A stretch of 64,000 nt of DNA from Sinonovacula constricta (GCA_007844125.1 CM017572.1:39432420-39496419), one strand, 5' to 3'; counted from the stretch's first letter, positions 50,557 through 63,200 are shown. Notes: generated from the letters alone by a model not told the origin. Numbers and translations: made by a program.

Positions 50557-53202
50557 TTAGTAGAGCCAGCAAAAGACCCTGCCCAGGTCATCGCAGGGCA
50601 TGTCCATAAAGCCTACAGTTCCATTGACCGACGTCTCATTGAGGGCCACACAATCCCCGGCCCCCGACGGTTGCCCCGGCAACCACAGCTGGTCACTATT
50701 GGTGTCGTTAAACGTCAGGCCGCCGGTCAACCACATCCATTCGCCATTGGTCACGTTAGCAGCCACCCAGTAGAACTCATCTGTAAGCAAAGAACTTGCA
50801 TAATTTTTTGATTGGGATTAAATCAAAAGGATCTGCATGTTCACCTAGTCTTTGCACTCATAATTAGAATCTGCACGCTTAACTAGGACTTGCACGCCCA
50901 AGTACATGTACGCGTACAATCTTCACACCAATTTTGGATCTGCATGACAAGTATTACATGAGATTTTAACAATTCTAGATTTTTCTTTTGCTAAAAGCTT
51001 ACTAATTATCGTTATGAAACTATAAATAATTTCTTTTTTAACTTTTGCAACGTAAGTGCTCATGTGCAAAATATCATCATTTTTTCACTGTCTTTTTTTC
51101 TCCATAACGCATTGTCTATTCCCATCATACGTACTCATTTTATAATTTTGTTCACACGCACAATAAGTAACGCTGGTATTTTAAATAAAGTTGTCAGAAT
51201 AAATATATTTTAATAACCATATTATCTGTTTTGTTAAATATAATTTTGTGTCTATGTTGCCTAATATACAAGAGAACGAAAGTATTTAGTTTACAGTGAT
51301 ACCTTTATTGTCTCTTAGACTCCACAGTGAGTCTATAACATCCTGTGTGTATGGCGCAACCATGCCTCCGTAGATTGAACATTCTTGAGATGCGTTTTTG
51401 AATGTAGTGGTGATGTTGGGTTCAAAGACATGCACAGCCCTCATGTAAACAACACCGAAGTTCTCTCGAGTCGTACCTGCATACAATAATTAAAGTACTG
51501 AAGTATGGCGGAAGGTGATTATATTATAGAATTCTATTTACATAGTGATTGAAAAAAATGCACACATATATACATACATTTCTGTTCTGTTCTGGTATTT
51601 TGGGGGACTGTCTGATCCGGATTTTAACTTTCTTTGTTGTTTAGTCTATATAATGTCTTGTTACTGTGCATGGAATTCTTAGAAAACAACTCATAATTTA
51701 GTTTTTCTTAATAATTAATTTGGCCGTGTTAACAGATGTAAAACAATAAAGAGCTAGGATGTGAGTCATCCAAGGAGCCGTAGAGAGCATACGCTTTAAA
51801 CATGTGTTACTTTGTTAACCTTGTTCTCGGCCTCATCTGTATTTACAAACTGCATTGCTAACATCGGTATGTGTATACTCGGTTTCTTTTCTTAAACAGT
51901 TCTTCGCGTAACAGCTGCGAATTTCTATAAATGCCAGCTACTTTTTATAATTGCAAGCTACACTTTATTGTTGCAAGCTGCAATGTTAAAAACCGGAATA
52001 CTCAGTTCGTTTCTCTGAAAAAAAGTCTCACAGGACAGCTGCGATTTCCTTTTTTTTTTTTTTTTTTTTTTTTTTGCCAGCTACACTATCGATCCAATAA
52101 AATGCAATATATAAGAGGCACCGCTCTCTAGATCGGGCCAATTCAACAGAAAACTTAAGAAAACTGTGAATTCACTTGCATCTATAATAATCTGTCTGCT
52201 CCAGGGCTGTATACATGGCTGTCCCTTCGTTAATGTCACATTTATACAGTACGCAGGTACCCGACTGTTGACTGTAACTGAACGTCTGGCACGGCCAGGA
52301 GCCGCCCATGACGGCACACTCTGTGGCGCACATATGTATCGTTGGTACCGAGAATGACGTAATTAAGCCCGTGTAAGTGTAGCCTTGAATCGATGTGTCG
52401 TGCCACCACAGAAGGGCTGCAGCATTCTTATCTACAAAAAAGGAAAACTGGTCGTTGCCGTCTTTTCCTGTTGTCATTTGTCTTTATCAACATCCTTGTA
52501 ATCATATTAAAAATATTCATCATCATAATGATGGCTATCGTTATAATGAGGATGATGATGATGATGGTGACCATCCTAACCATCATCATCATCTTCATGT
52601 TCATCATTGTCATAAACATCGTCATCACAATCATCATCACCACCATCATCATCATCGTCATTATCATCAACAACATAGTCAATATCATCATCATCATCAA
52701 CAACATCATCAACATCATCGAGTTCGGTGGTTTAATGTAGGTAATGTCATAATTAAAAATAATAAATGTTCTTTGTTACATGACACCAGCACAATTATGG
52801 TAATATAAGAAACGTCCAGCTAATTACTGGTGGAGGAAGATCCCAGACGTTTGTCTGGAAACATCAACAGGCGCAAATAAAATACTCATAATTATAATTT
52901 ATATAATAAATATGATAATAAAAATGAGTCTTGGTATAAATTTAATAAAAATTAAAACATATTATTTTGTCTGCATTAATGTAATTATCAGTATTAATAT
53001 CATCGTTTATAAATTTTGTTGCCGATATTATCATAAGAACAAAATATTTTATTCCTTAAATTACATCATCAAAATAAATCATAATTACCGTCAATGAAAA
53101 GAAATTTCGGATTAATTAAAAAAAATAACAAAATAATAGCAAAAATTAAAACGTACCCAGAACAAAGCTAAGTATCACCAGTAATTTTCCTATCACGTCC
53201 AT
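50557..53202 (-). CDS. Secreted PAN/Apple plus C-type lectin domain protein
   Basis: Four minus-strand exons: 53157-53202 (ATG), 52176-52431, 51303-51476 and 50557-50780 (TAA). Exon 1 encodes a signal peptide (MDVIGKLLVILSFVL). Exon 2 carries a PAN/Apple-type segment with HMCATECAVMGG, PCQTFSY and GTCVLYKC. Exons 3 and 4 carry a C-type lectin fold: ECSIYGG, then EWMWLTGG, LWLPGQPSGAGDCVAL and CDDLGRVFCW at the end. QPS stands where carbohydrate-binding lectins have EPN or QPD, so sugar binding is uncertain. Phases fit between exons 1-2 and 3-4. Exon 2 ends in phase 2 while exon 3 needs phase 1, and the N-terminal Cys/Trp part of the lectin fold is missing, so an unseen short exon probably lies in 51477-52175. 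Such proteins are common in molluscan immunity and mucus; the role here is inferred. Confidence 0.8.
52053..52077. repeat. Poly(T) run of 20+ bases
   Basis: Homopolymer T tract in the intron between the PAN and lectin exons. It may reflect the tail of a minus-strand retroelement. Confidence 0.85.
52520..52725. repeat. (ATC/CAT)n-rich low-complexity tract
   Basis: Trinucleotide CAT/ATC imperfect repeats in intron 1 of the lectin gene. They keep frames open on both strands (Met/Ile- or His-rich) without coding meaning. Confidence 0.9.
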
Positions 53203-54364
53203 GATCGTTTCAAAGGAATTAATAATTACTTTTAAAAAATCTTAGGAAAAATCCAAAAAATATTTATAACTTTTTGATCAGACACCAACAGTGTTTCATT
53301 CAATAAGGTGTTTAACTCCTGAAATACCAAGTTTCCGAATGCAGGCAATTGAGAAATTCAAATAGTGCTGATGACAGTGGAGCATTTCAGGATTATTGGC
53401 TGAAGAACAAATCCATGCTTTTACGTCAGATTGTATTGTGACCAGAGCTCGATTTTCGTTTAAATCATTTCATGACCAGTTGAAAGTTTTATTAGTATAG
53501 AATAAATGTTTTTCCATTATGGGGTTTAGAACATTTAAACAACAGAAGGAAGCAACAATTGCATCAAACTTGCAATCAATCCATGTCATTATTTGTGTGT
53601 AAACAACCCATTCGTTCAATAATGTGGATGTTTCATGATCATTCTGAATTCCTCAGTTTTAAAAGGCGCAATATTGTCAGTAAACAAGCAACAACCACAA
53701 GCTTTTGAATTGTTCATTGATCGTTTGTTTACACTGAAACGGAATCATAGTAACGTTTATATGCTCATGCATTATCAGCATATTTGCTTACTCATGGATC
53801 TACAAACCATGCCGTAATTTGACTCTAGGACATAAACTCTTATGACTCTTCTGTGCTGGATCAGATGTGGGCAAAACTAAAGATCCAGTGTTCGAGATTA
53901 GAAAACTTTGAACCTGAGATTGGTCTTAGGCTTCTGATTGGTTATAATTTAAATATAGCTCAAAATCTGACCAATCATATGCTTTAGAATGATCACCTAT
54001 GACCGGGCGGATCACTTATGACCAGGCGGTTAGTGTTGCTGACTTGTCAATCGTAAAACTTCGGGTATTTCCGTATGGTTCGTAAAATACACCTCGTACA
54101 TAGCTCTAGAATACACCAAAGTGCGTCGCCTGAGTTATGAAACAGTGTCCGTTCGCGAGAAAGTAACAAATTATATATATATCATTTAGTTGAGTATATC
54201 TTGCAATAACAACGATTTTTTTTATCAATACAATCTATATGATTTACGGAAAATTGAAAAGTCAACATTAAATACCCAGCATTAAAACTAAGACACACAA
54301 AGTAGATCCAAGATGGCGCCTTATTATGTCAGAGGTCTCTTGCATAGCATAAAGGCCGAGGTGA

Positions 54365-54575
54365 TCAGATTGGCTGACTTGTAACTCCTCGGCTGTTTAT
54401 CGCGTGGCGTCGAGTTTCCGTTTTGGTGAGAAACTTCACGTGAAGAGGTTTTCTAGCTAACCTGCGGTGCGCTGGTGGTTCTACCCATACATCTGTCAAG
54501 GGCCTTCCACCATTAATGGTTTGCTGGACGTCGCGAATATGATCATAATTCTGTCGGTGCGAAAAAAAACGAAAT
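54365..54575 (+). mobile_element. SINE family B
   Basis: Blocks gaggttttctagctaacctg, ggtgcgctggtggttctac, gggccttccaccattaatgg and gaatatgatcataattctg in family order. Confidence 0.65.
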
Positions 54576-55369
54576 CCTACAACTCACACTGGGAGACATG
54601 CAGCTAGCTTCCACTGAAAGGTGTCTTGTCAGAATCTTCACGTTTTGTTGCTGGGTCTTTAGCAATGTCTTTTTTTGTAAGGTGTTAGCAACGAAACCAA
54701 ATAGAATTAGTAAATATTATACCAATTGTATGTAATTACTTAAAATTAAATACAGCAGACGGTTAAATATTTGTTAACTGCAAAAACAATGTTCCCTTTC
54801 TTCTTCTTTTTTTTTTAAAGAATATATATTTAACCGTTTAATATATTAACCTATATTTAATTATAGTTTACATTATTTTAACCTTATAGATTTTTTATAT
54901 TTTTCTACATTTTGCTAACATAATTTAGTTTTCACCTAATTATTATCTATTCACATAAAACTTCTTTGTATTCGGCGCCGTATGACTTGTTAAGTGTCGG
55001 TGTGCCATAAAACCAAAATAATATATATATATATATAAAGACAAACAAATCAAGTTGTGGCACACTGTTGTTCAACTAATTGGATGTGTTTGTTTTATTT
55101 TTCATTAAATAGAATATTTCTTAAAATATGTACATACATGGTAACGTCAAATCAATTAGTTCCTAAATATTTTCTGGAAAAAAAAATGATCAAAGGAACC
55201 GATTTTTTCCAATTTTTAATGGTGCCATTTGTAGGGTGTAAACTGTAAAAAGAGATGATGGTATCAGTTTGAATATTCAGCTATGAATCTTATGATATGT
55301 AATTTATGAAAAACTCACGTTAAATAAAATGTGAGTATGAGTAGGAATTTGAATTACTATATTAGTATT

Positions 55370-55515
55370 AAAATGGATTTTAAGCTTATATTTATGCAAA
55401 AGTAAGAAATTTCACCGTTTGTAATATCTACAAAAGAACAGTCAAAGAATTTCAACATTAAGGACCTACCTACTGTTTGGAATACCCCGGATATTTACTA
55501 ACAAGGACGACAATT
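55370..55515. mobile_element. MITE-like repeat T3, one end only
   Basis: Matches the right part of 2769-3135: tttatgcaaaagtaagaaat, ctacaaaagaacag and aaggacctacctactgtttg. Confidence 0.5.
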
Positions 55516-56742
55516 TCCATTTCACCAGTGTACTCCATTACAGACGTAGTTGAATGAATTTCAATTTGGGACCAAGATGCAAAATCAGACAGTTTTATAT
55601 AGCAGCAAAATAAATCACAAAAATCACTGCATTGAAAGCAATTGGCATTTTATTTGGAATGTTGTATTGTACAAGTTATAATTTCAGTAAAAAAAAGAAT
55701 ACGATTCAAATTCACATAATGCATTAACGATAACAACATCAATGTAAAATTGTAGTAAATGCTGAAAAAAAATTACAAAAAGACCTAATCGAACAAATTA
55801 ATTAAATATAATTTATAACAAATCTACTACATTCAAGGTACAAGTAATGTCTAAAATATGAAGAAAGCGTTATTAAAATACTAATTTTAATGTAAGCCGA
55901 ATTCTGTTAAAACTCCTTTAAAATCGTTTAATTGCTTTAAATATTACACAAAAACGAATTGAAATGGAAAGAAACAACAGTTATTGAAATGAAATCAGTA
56001 ATGATTCCAACAAAATAATGTGCATTGCTTTAAAAAGAAAATTTAGAAGAAAGAGTGCCAAAATAAAAACTACAACAACCCAACAACATATGAAAACAAC
56101 GAAATTAATAAAGATAATGAAATTACTAGATAGACTATCAACGTGTTTCATTGAAATCAAACAATCACACAATCGATCCTGCAATATTAAAAAGGAAACG
56201 TACATGACAAGTTGCTAATTATATAACACTAATTGACATGCTATAAATGTTTTCTCTTACACAGCCTTTGGACTATATCAAACCGATGTAAGCATTCCAG
56301 TCGACCACTGACCGTTCCAAGGCGTTAGATGCTGGGCTAGTTGATATAATGTCTCGTTTCTGGTTTTGTAATTTTTTTATTTGGTAAGCATGGGAATACC
56401 TTTGCCTGGCGCCTTTTCAAATATTGACATATGTTACAATGCTCATAGGATTTTCACAATATTGTAGTAGTTAGGTAGTAGTTAGGATATTTCTTGTATT
56501 CTTCTGCATTAAAAATCCTAACATGGGAGCATATCCACCGAATATGGCTCTTGAACGCAGAAATACATAAAATAACCTCTTAGCTGCAGTAGTTGTTTTC
56601 CCTACTATATGCCATTTTTTATATTTGCTTTAAGAATTACCCATATCGCCTTAAATTTTTTACTCTTATAGACCTAGACAAAGGGTAAAATATCCGGTAT
56701 TTAATTTACTAAAGAGTAGAGCAAACACTTAGCTTTCTTCTG

Positions 56743-56949
56743 TTATGGATGTAGTAATAATAATATGTATAAAATGGATGCGATCCCGACCTTGATGACT
56801 ATCACACTAGTCAGACTGGCTTCAGTACAGTATTTCTCCAACATTTTCTCCCGTACAACAATCGACTCCTTAGTCTTCTCCCATTTTAGAAACCACTTTC
56901 CTTCCGTCGTATAATCATGGCAGGCCAAGATGGCGGAATTTTTTAACCT
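56743..56949 (-). pseudogene. Third copy of the dioxygenase last exon, with a frame problem and a hydrophobic tail
   Basis: Reads KNSAILACHDYTTEGKWFLK, then a charged part and the hydrophobic end VIVIKVGIASILYILLLL before a stop. The likely acceptor is tgccaaag, followed by GTT and six A. Entering in phase 0 like the other copies runs into a stop; the family frame needs one A fewer. It is thus either a decayed copy or needs another upstream exon. Confidence 0.5.
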
Positions 56950-57184
56950 TTGGCACAAAAGAAAATGCATCTGCTTATATAACATATAATCCACCAAATA
57001 TTCAATTGCAATTATATGTGTATAAATACAATGTAGAGCCATGCGATTCCATACGTTTGTAGTTTTTTCATTAAAAACACAATTATTGTTTGTTATGTAG
57101 TTTATAAGTTGGCGTATATGTTAAAAAAATCAACACGTCAAAAAATTTGGTTGCTTTAAGCGATGATTACTCCTGGCAATGGAA

Positions 57185-57301
57185 CTAATTAGCGTTGCCG
57201 GCCCTGGAAGGTTTTGGCTCAGTTTTCGACATCGGTCTTTCTAAGAACCACTTCCCTTCCGTTGATAAGTCTTGACACGACAAAATCGCGGAATTGTCGA
57301 C
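57185..57301 (-). CDS. Second copy of the dioxygenase last exon (possible alternative 3' exon)
   Basis: After acceptor tgttttttaag, 38 codons and a TAG read VDNSAILSCQDLSTEGKWFL and a Lys/Pro-rich end. It aligns with VKNAAILACNEHSLEGKDFW of the exon at 60230-60367 and enters in the same phase 0. It lies 3 kb further downstream in the same orientation, so splicing to it would give a different C-terminus. Use is inferred. Confidence 0.6.
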   Translation of the reverse strand, partial: VDNSAILSCQDLSTEGKWFLERPMSKTEPKPSRAGNAN

Positions 57302-57903
57302 CTTAAAAAACAAAAATATCTTTTGCAATTAAGGGCTGATATGACATATCTTTTAAGTCACAGGTTTCTTGTTAGAAATTAGTAAATATTTATTTTACGG
57401 GCTGTTCTTGGATTAACGGAATCTGATATAGCATTCCATCTGTTAAGCCCCACAATCTGGAAACAGAAATATGTATCAAACCATATTATTTATCATTGCC
57501 TGCGAAGACCCCGCGAAATGCCGTTATTAATGTTCACATACATGTGAAAAGTGAAGCATAACGCTTCAATCGTCATTACAAATTTTGATTTCCTGTCTGA
57601 GCCACGATGCACAGTAAGCTATTTTAAATAAAGAAAACCACGTGATCAATCTTTGAGATCACGAGATATCATTTAGTTCTTTTTAATTGACATCCCAATC
57701 GTGTTTATCTATATATATGGACATTAAAAGGGTATATTTAAGGTAAGAGGGGCCTAATTGGCCAATGCTGTCTGAAACGGCGATGTTTGGCGACATCGAG
57801 TTCGTAACACTCGGAACTCCTCGGGTAATTCCGTCCTCTACGTAATCACCTCGGAAATAATGCGGTCGCCGCCATATTGACGAACTACTTTCAAAATGGC
57901 AAT

Positions 57904-58260
57904 CGTACCTACTCGGCGATCTCCGGCAAGCTTCGAATATAGACATCACCGAAACGTGATCCGAGTGCATGCGGGTAATAACTGGTATATTACACTTTTA
58001 CCAAATCCTGTTGGTAATATACATACAGTATCTACTAAATTAGAAATATTCTTCAACGAAGCAATCTGCTCTCCTTTCAAGGAGTATTGAATCTCCATTA
58101 TATCTAAAGCGTACTGCATGCACTTTGAAAAGTCAGCCATCTTTGTTTACATAATGCAATGAGAAGTTATTCGCCGAGGCAAATCACCAACTGGTGTATT
58201 CATACAATTACATACGAGGCATTATCTCCGAAGCTTGCCGGAGATCACCGAGTAGGTACG
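57904..58260. repeat. Inverted repeat, 32-nt arms with one mismatch, around the RecQ-like segment
   Basis: Arms 57904-57935 and 58229-58260 (starting CGTACCTACTCGG, ending GGCAAGCTTCG in the left arm) are complementary at 31 of 32 positions. The 293-bp loop holds the open frame at 57946-58140. Confidence 0.85.
57946..58140 (-). pseudogene. RecQ-like DNA helicase, N-terminal fragment
   Basis: 64 codons from an ATG (MADFSKCMQYALDIM) to a stop. SLKGEQIASLKNI resembles the RecQ Q-motif region and CILPTGFGKSVIYQLLP is the RecQ-type motif I (Walker A, GFGKS). RecQ helicases unwind DNA 3' to 5' with ATP. Motifs Ia to VI and the zinc-binding part are absent from this window, so it is a fragment or a first exon without the rest. 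It sits inside the inverted repeat in the T2 element, which points to capture or to a mobile-element-borne helicase. Confidence 0.7.
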
Positions 58261-59449
58261 ATCGAGTTCGTAAATGCCCTTGGCAGTATCCGACACGTTC
58301 TCCGGAACTAATCGGATTTGATCGTAGCAAACTTTTTTAATCATTATTTTTTATGTATCTTGCAAACATTGATAATATTTTTTTTCAAACAAGTAATAAT
58401 TTCAACAAAAAATATCATATATTTCTTTAAATAAAAAAATATCTACCAAAAAATTGGGATCCCAAAGCGTGACGTTATATTTTTGGAAAATACCAAAATG
58501 GCGGACAGACACAGCAGAGGTCGATATGTGAAACGGAAAACATTAAAATCAACGATTAAACGAAAACGGATTATTTTTAATGACCATAATTACACTTTAA
58601 TCAGATCTGTAAATGATTTTTGTGAAACATAAAGGTATTGTGCAAAATTGTGACAGAAAATATTTTCACAGGTTTGTTGTTGTTTTGTTAAGAAAAACAT
58701 GGAATATGACAATTTAAAAGCTAATATTTCAAGAACTAAAAGGTGAAAGTCTGTAATTATTTGTAATGTGATTGGTATATGTATATAGCAAATTTTGATA
58801 TGCATTTTATAAATATACTGGTATAATTAAAATATTTAGAAACTCTGAAAGTTTGTGTATGTTTCTGTGTCAAGGAACTTTTTCGAGGGGGTATAGATGC
58901 CTTTTTCAGTGTAAAATCATCAAATGTTTGTACTTGAACAATATAAATGAGTTCTTTTTAATGTTTAGGGTTATGTTTATAAAGTTACACCACTGATGCT
59001 TAAATATATTATAGTTTTGAACCCCGAAATTAGACTTTTTAGCAATAACCACTTGTAAAAAATGGTCCTGGGACAAGGCGAGGGGGTCACCCTATTCAAA
59101 TGTGATTTTTTCCAAAACATGAAGGTGAAATTCTTTCATATTTTATTTTTATATCTGATATATGATATTTATCACTATGGACATGCTTAGTTTAGGATTC
59201 TTAATAGCTTCTTTTAGGCCCCTCTTACCTTAACGAGACGAACTGTCGTACAATTAACGTGTTCAAAATCGCATGTGCTAAAACTCAATAAGGAGTTTCT
59301 GAAAACGTTATGCACATGTCTTACATAGGGATTAGATATCGTTTAATGTATTAGATATAGGCAAATTGTCGGATATCACCGACATATTTGCTGCTATATC
59401 AAATTTTATGTAGGACCAAACATAATTTTTAATTAGTTTAATTAATTAC

Positions 59450-59509
59450 CTCTTCACCAGACCCTGACTGTTTCTTATTTCGATCAAAACTGCGTTGGCT
59501 TCTATCCTC
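59450..59509 (-). CDS. Possible 60-base cassette exon of the dioxygenase gene
   Basis: Between a T-rich acceptor (tttttgtttcgag) and donor gtaatt lie exactly 20 codons, EDRSQRSFDRNKKQSGSGEE, phase 0 at both ends. It could be joined between the exon ending LEK (62917) and the copy starting VDNSAIL (57301). No family support; judged on borders and phase only. Confidence 0.3.
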
Positions 59510-60229
59510 CTCGAAACAAAAATAATTAATTCCAGTTTCGAAGGAAACATATTGTATTATGTAGATTTCTATGTTATCTAAAGATACAGAATTATATAAG
59601 AACTTATTACATAAAATGTTTCAATACATTTTGGGTCAATATAGTAAACTATTCACCTCATAATGCTCTGTTTAAACGTTTTACTTGATAAAATGGGAGG
59701 ACATTTACATTTTATGGCCAACTTTCGAAGTTAAATAAGCGGTTGAGTCAATGGTGTCTTTAAGTGATCATAATTATTTAATACTACACAGTGAAGTGTG
59801 CAAGGGTATGCTCCGATAAAAAAATATACAGCAGTGGGCATGTTTCCTTTACACAGACATTTCTTCTGAATGAAATCGTACAAGTGGAACAAAATAGAAG
59901 AAAGATTTCATCTAAATTTCTGCCGTCAATCAGTATTGCTTAACACACAACACTAAATCAGGTATTTAATCACAAAGCAAAACGTACAAAAAAGTAAAAA
60001 TAATACACTTTTATTTATCCCCTAATGTTTCCATAAACGGCGCTTAAAAGGAAAAAGAAACAATCACATAAACACAATTTGTTTAATAAGTATTACCAAT
60101 ATTTATTCTTTATCAATATGCTATAAACAACAAAGCACAACACACATTAATTAACACTATTTAATTGGGTTACTTTCCAATTTTGCCAGTGTGCTTTCTT
60201 AACTGTCAAATGTCTAATATAGCGTCTGC

Positions 60230-63200
60230 TTATTTATCTACTTTCATTTTGTCCACAATGCGAACATTTTGCACTTTGTCGTTACGAATATCAAAGTAAC
60301 TCCCATTCCAAAAATCTTTGCCTTCTAAACTATGCTCGTTGCAAGCAAGAATTGCAGCATTTTTCACCTACAAAGATAATAGGGAACTTTTAAATATATA
60401 TTAAAGATATATTTTTACTTTTTGCTTTGTGTAATACGGCTCATTTTTATCCCATTTGCTTATGTATAATAAATTTTGAAATAATACCATACACTTTAAA
60501 TTTAAAAAAAATAAATATTTAGGCGTATACGACCTAAACATGCTAAACAGGGTTCGTGCTGGTCAAGATAACGGACAACTAAAATAAATCAACAAGTTGT
60601 CCAGACGTGTCTTTAACGAGAACTCCCTCGATCTTCTTAATTTATGTATGTTAATTATATTTTTCTCACAACGCTGTGTTGCTTGGGAAACGGTAATAAC
60701 AAGGATATGGGCAAGGCAATAAAGGTGCTTAAATATCCGGGTATTCTTACGCAGGCTGTTAAGAATTTGAAACGTTTATATTTTATTTTTTTGAAAATTA
60801 CAGGACAACATTTGAGACCTGTTTTTGCCTTATAAAGTCATTTGAACATTCCATGCAGGAACGCCGTTTATCATCATACATTGAATGTATCTGGTGAAGG
60901 GATATCGCAAATAAAAAAAAATAATCCTAACCCGGTGGTGAAACAGTAGCCTTTAAGATTCCTCGCATGTTTGTAATCATGTGAATTTTTTAAAGGAACA
61001 CCGAATACTTATCTGTATACAACGTTTTAAGGTGCAAGCACATTTTCCAGTATATTGTATACATAGGTTGGTGTATACATGTATATGCATAAGATACACA
61101 GCTTTGCTGACCTGATGTTTTGGTGTATACATTTATATACAGGAGATACACAGCTGTGCTGACCTGATGTATTGGTGTATACATGTATATACAGGAGATA
61201 CACAGCTTTGCTGACCTGATGTATTGGTGTATACATGTATATAAAGGAGATACACAGCTTTGCTGACCTGATGTACTGGTGTATACATGTATATACAGGA
61301 GATAAACAGATTTGCTGACCAGATGTATTGGTGTATACATGTATATACAGGAGATACACAGCTGTGCTGACCTGATGTATTGGTGTATACATGTATATAC
61401 AGGAGATACACAGCTTTGCTGACCAGATGTATTGGTGTATACATGTATATACAGGAGATACACAGCTTTGCTGACCTGATGTATTGGTGTATACATTTAT
61501 ATACAGGAGATACACAGCTGTGCTGACCTGATGTATTGGTGTATACATGTATATACAGGAGATACACAGCTGTGCTGACCTGATGTATTGGTGTATACAT
61601 GTATATACAGGAGATACACAGCTTTGCTGACCAGATGTATTGGTGTATACATGTATATACATAAGATACACAGCTGTGCTGACCTGATGTACTGGTGTAT
61701 ACATGTATATACAGGAGATACACAGCTTTGCTGACCTGATGTATTGGTGTATACATGTATATAAAGGAGATACACAGCTGTGCTGACCTGATGTATTGGT
61801 GTATACATGTATATAAAGGAGATACACAGCTTTGCTGACCTGATGTATTGGTGTATACATGTATATAAAGGAGATACACAGCTGTGCTGACCTGATGTAT
61901 TGGTGTATACATGTATATAAAGGAGATACACAGCTGTGCTGACCAGATGTATTGGTGTATACATGTATATAAAGGAGATACACAGCTGTGCTGACCAGAT
62001 GTATTGGTGTATACATGTATATAAAGGAGATACACAGCTTTGCTGACCTGATGTACTGGTGTATACATGTATATACAGGAGATACACAGCTTTGCTGACC
62101 TGATGTATTGGTGTATACATGTATATACAGGAGATACACAGCTGTGCTGACCAGATGTATTGGTGTATACATGTATATACAGGAGATACACAGCTTTGCT
62201 GACCTGATGTATTGGTGTATACATGTATATACAGGAGATACACAGCTTTGCTGACCAGATGTATTGGTGTATACATGTATATACATAAGATACACAGCTG
62301 TGCTGACCTGATGTATTGGTGTATACATGTATATACAGGAGATACACATCTTTGCTGACCTGATGTATTGGTGTATACATGTATATACAGGAGATACACA
62401 GCTTTGCTGACCAGATGTATTGGTGTATACATGTATATACAGGAGATACACAGCTTTGCTGACCTGATGTATTGGTGTATACATGTATATAAAGGAGATA
62501 CACAGCTTTGCTGACCAGATGTATTGGTGTATACATGTATATACATAAGATACACAGCTGTGCTGACCTGATGTATTGGTGTATACATGTATATACAGGA
62601 GATACACAGCTGTGCTGACCTGATGTATTGATGTATACATGTATATACAGGAGATACACAGCTTTGTTGACCTGATGTATTGGTGTATACATGTATATAA
62701 AGGAGATACACAACTTTGCTGACCTGATGTATTTATGTACTAAAGAAAACACATTTTTTTTCTGTTGTGCAACTAAGGTGGGGGTATTTATGTTCAGATT
62801 AAACTGACCTTTTTCTACGTCGTGCAATTAAGGTGGGGGTATTTATGTGCAAAAGAAAGGCCTTTTTTCTTAATTCTGCAACTAAGGTAGGCAATGTCTC
62901 TAGAGAAGATACGCACCTTTTCTAGCTTGGTGTATTGTGGGTGGTGATGCTCCTTCGTCGGGTTATTATCAGCCCTATTGTAGGCACAGAGGAAGGCCCA
63001 GCGGCGCTCGGCACTTAGGTTCTGGCTACTACAGTGTAGCAAGTTACAGTCGAAGAACAGGGCATCACCTGAACATGGATGGGCATTTTATTTAACATAG
63101 ACATATATGACGTAAAGTTGTTAGAGTCTCTGGTGTTGAAAAGCCAATTCTAGAACATGTCATTCTATGATTTCTCTTATGTTAAATATTTTCTTCAATA

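Larger units (their letters stand above)
53203..56742. other. Intergenic region upstream of the lectin gene
   Basis: Contains the lectin promoter, a family B SINE (54365-54575), one end of a T3 MITE (55370-55515) and AT-rich sequence. No exon was recognised. Confidence 0.55.
57738..59233. mobile_element. TTAA-flanked DNA element, family T2, 1.5 kb
   Basis: TTAA on both sides and perfect 16-bp inverted ends GGTAAGAGGGGCCTAA. TTAA targets and short inverted ends are piggyBac-like. No transposase was found. It contains a further inverted-repeat unit at 57904-58260 with a RecQ-like coding start. Confidence 0.8.
57440..59385. mobile_element. Degenerate T1 MITE split by a nested TTAA element
   Basis: The left part (about 57480-57680) has the T1 inner blocks gtgaaaagtgaagcataacg, gatgcacagtaagctatttt and gatcacgagatatcattt. 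The right part (59320-59385) has gcaaattgtcggatatcacc. The gap is filled by the element at 57738-59233. Confidence 0.6.

Noticed and set aside
52393..52808. His- or Met/Ile-rich open frames of 96-137 codons
   Set aside because: They are readings of a CAT/ATC trinucleotide tract in an intron.
61075..62735. Third case of an exon-donor-seeded minisatellite
   Set aside because: Only short shared strings (TACACCAA, GTATCT) link the unit to the end of exon 62917-63068. This is too weak to claim.
61027..62827. Three overlapping minus-strand open frames of 404-564 codons
   Set aside because: They are translations of the 52-bp minisatellite. The unit has no stop in any minus frame and 52 is not a multiple of 3, so all frames stay open. 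No splice, start or domain support.
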